Shown here in pieces: positions 63,492 to 64,000 of a stretch of 64,000 nucleotides of DNA. Source of the stretch: Adiantum capillus-veneris (lineage: Eukaryota > Streptophyta > Polypodiopsida > Polypodiales > Pteridaceae); NCBI GenBank assembly GCA_014529385.2, contig CM043949.1:113401477-113465476 (forward strand), in the 5' to 3' direction. The notes below the pieces were generated by a model. The model saw nothing but the letters and a program-made list of their open reading frames with translations, was not told the DNA's origin and made no database searches. Numbering within the stretch: position 1 is the stretch's first letter; the number at the start of each line of letters is the position of its first letter. Made by a program: the position numbers and the translations under genes.

Positions 63492-64000
63492 TGTAATGAA
63501 AATGGCCTATGAACTTTGAGAATAGCAGAATTAAGAGAATTAGAGTGAGCAATGTTGTGAGATTACTTTGAGAGCATAGAGGGTGAACTTAATTGATGGT
63601 AGCAACATAAACATAGTACTTAATTAACTTGGCATGAACAATAAAGTTTGCGAGAGAGAGTATTAGAGATAATGACAATAGTTGAGGACCGGATTTACTT
63701 GGAGCCCATCTCCCATCTCCCCTCCATAAGGCGTTTGTATTATAGATTCTCCTATCAAGAGAGACTTGGTACAATACAATCTTTGTGTTCCTTGTTACAT
63801 AGGTGATGCATTGAAGATGGAAATATTCATGCATCACGAGCATAACATAAACTTTGCAAAAAGCATTAACTTTTCCAAGACTCAATCCCAAGGCCTCAAA
63901 CACCTTCAAAGATGGAGAGAGCTAGCGGGGAATGAGAGTAGGGAAGAAGAATAAGAATCATTCATAGGAGAAAGAAATAGTTCCTCACTTATCATCACTC
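63492..64000 (-). mobile_element. LTR copy 2 of the 11.1-kb family, cut by window end
   Basis: Starts TGTAATGAAAATGGCC and is alignable with 11,103-11,630 to the end of the window, with several percent divergence. The left flank has no primer site, so this is either a 3' LTR whose element lies outside the window or a solo LTR. A short GA tract at 63,651-63,660 replaces the long one of copy 1. Confidence 0.75.

Overview
This window looks like repeat-rich intergenic DNA from a land-plant nuclear genome. Evidence: L1-type LINEs, Ty3/gypsy elements (one with a chromodomain, one with the extra archaeal-type RNase H of the plant Tat group), a primer site matching plant tRNA-Asp, long CT/GA and AT microsatellites, and one decayed pentatricopeptide-repeat (PPR) gene. 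The PPR remnant reads like the large DYW-type families of ferns and other seed-free plants, so a fern is my guess, with low confidence. I see no intact host gene, no RNA gene and no bacterial feature.

Layout. 1-2.2 kb: LINE 3' pieces with a small TIR element. 2.5-3.0 kb: a MULE-like TIR element. 3.0-6.8 kb: mostly unassigned, with a large hairpin at 4.25 kb. 6.8-12.9 kb (minus strand): a chromovirus 3' LTR and pol end joined to the gag, primer site and 5' LTR of another or recombined element. 14.0-14.7 kb: PPR pseudogene. 15.0-15.6 kb: two LINE tails. 16.96-21.04 kb: a 4.1-kb non-autonomous LTR element next to an integrase remnant. 21.5-23.8 kb: a decayed LINE. 24.4-28.1 kb: duplications, compound minisatellite, a clean MULE-type element with 9-bp target duplication. 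29.2-31.6 kb: a LINE (minus) carrying a 290-bp TIR insertion. 32.4-33.0 kb: two LINE 3' ends.

The main object is a three-level nest. A plus-strand LINE (33.56-33.68 kb and 61.48-62.9 kb) was split by a giant minus-strand Ty3/gypsy element (33,681-61,479, about 19 kb without its insert, 5-bp duplication GAAAA). That element was in turn split in its 5' leader by an 8.75-kb Tat-like element (50,939-59,684, 4-bp duplication ACGC).

The giant element reads, 5' to 3' on the minus strand: LTR, tRNA-Asp primer site, leader, gag with an unfamiliar N-terminal region, two zinc knuckles, a protease with ESGA in place of DSGA, RT, RNase H, two tandem HHCC zinc modules, integrase core and C-terminus, a second protease-like domain with an intact DSGA, a tail of repeated Trp-containing peptides, a 2.7-kb spacer, a coiled-coil 3' ORF, polypurine tract, LTR. 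Nine copies of a 24-bp palindrome (core ACATCATACGCGTATGATGT) sit in the leader and the spacer at spacings of about 284 and 130 bp. The second protease, the doubled zinc module and the phased palindromes are the best candidates for something undescribed. This copy carries frameshifts and stops, so intact relatives would be needed to confirm the architecture.
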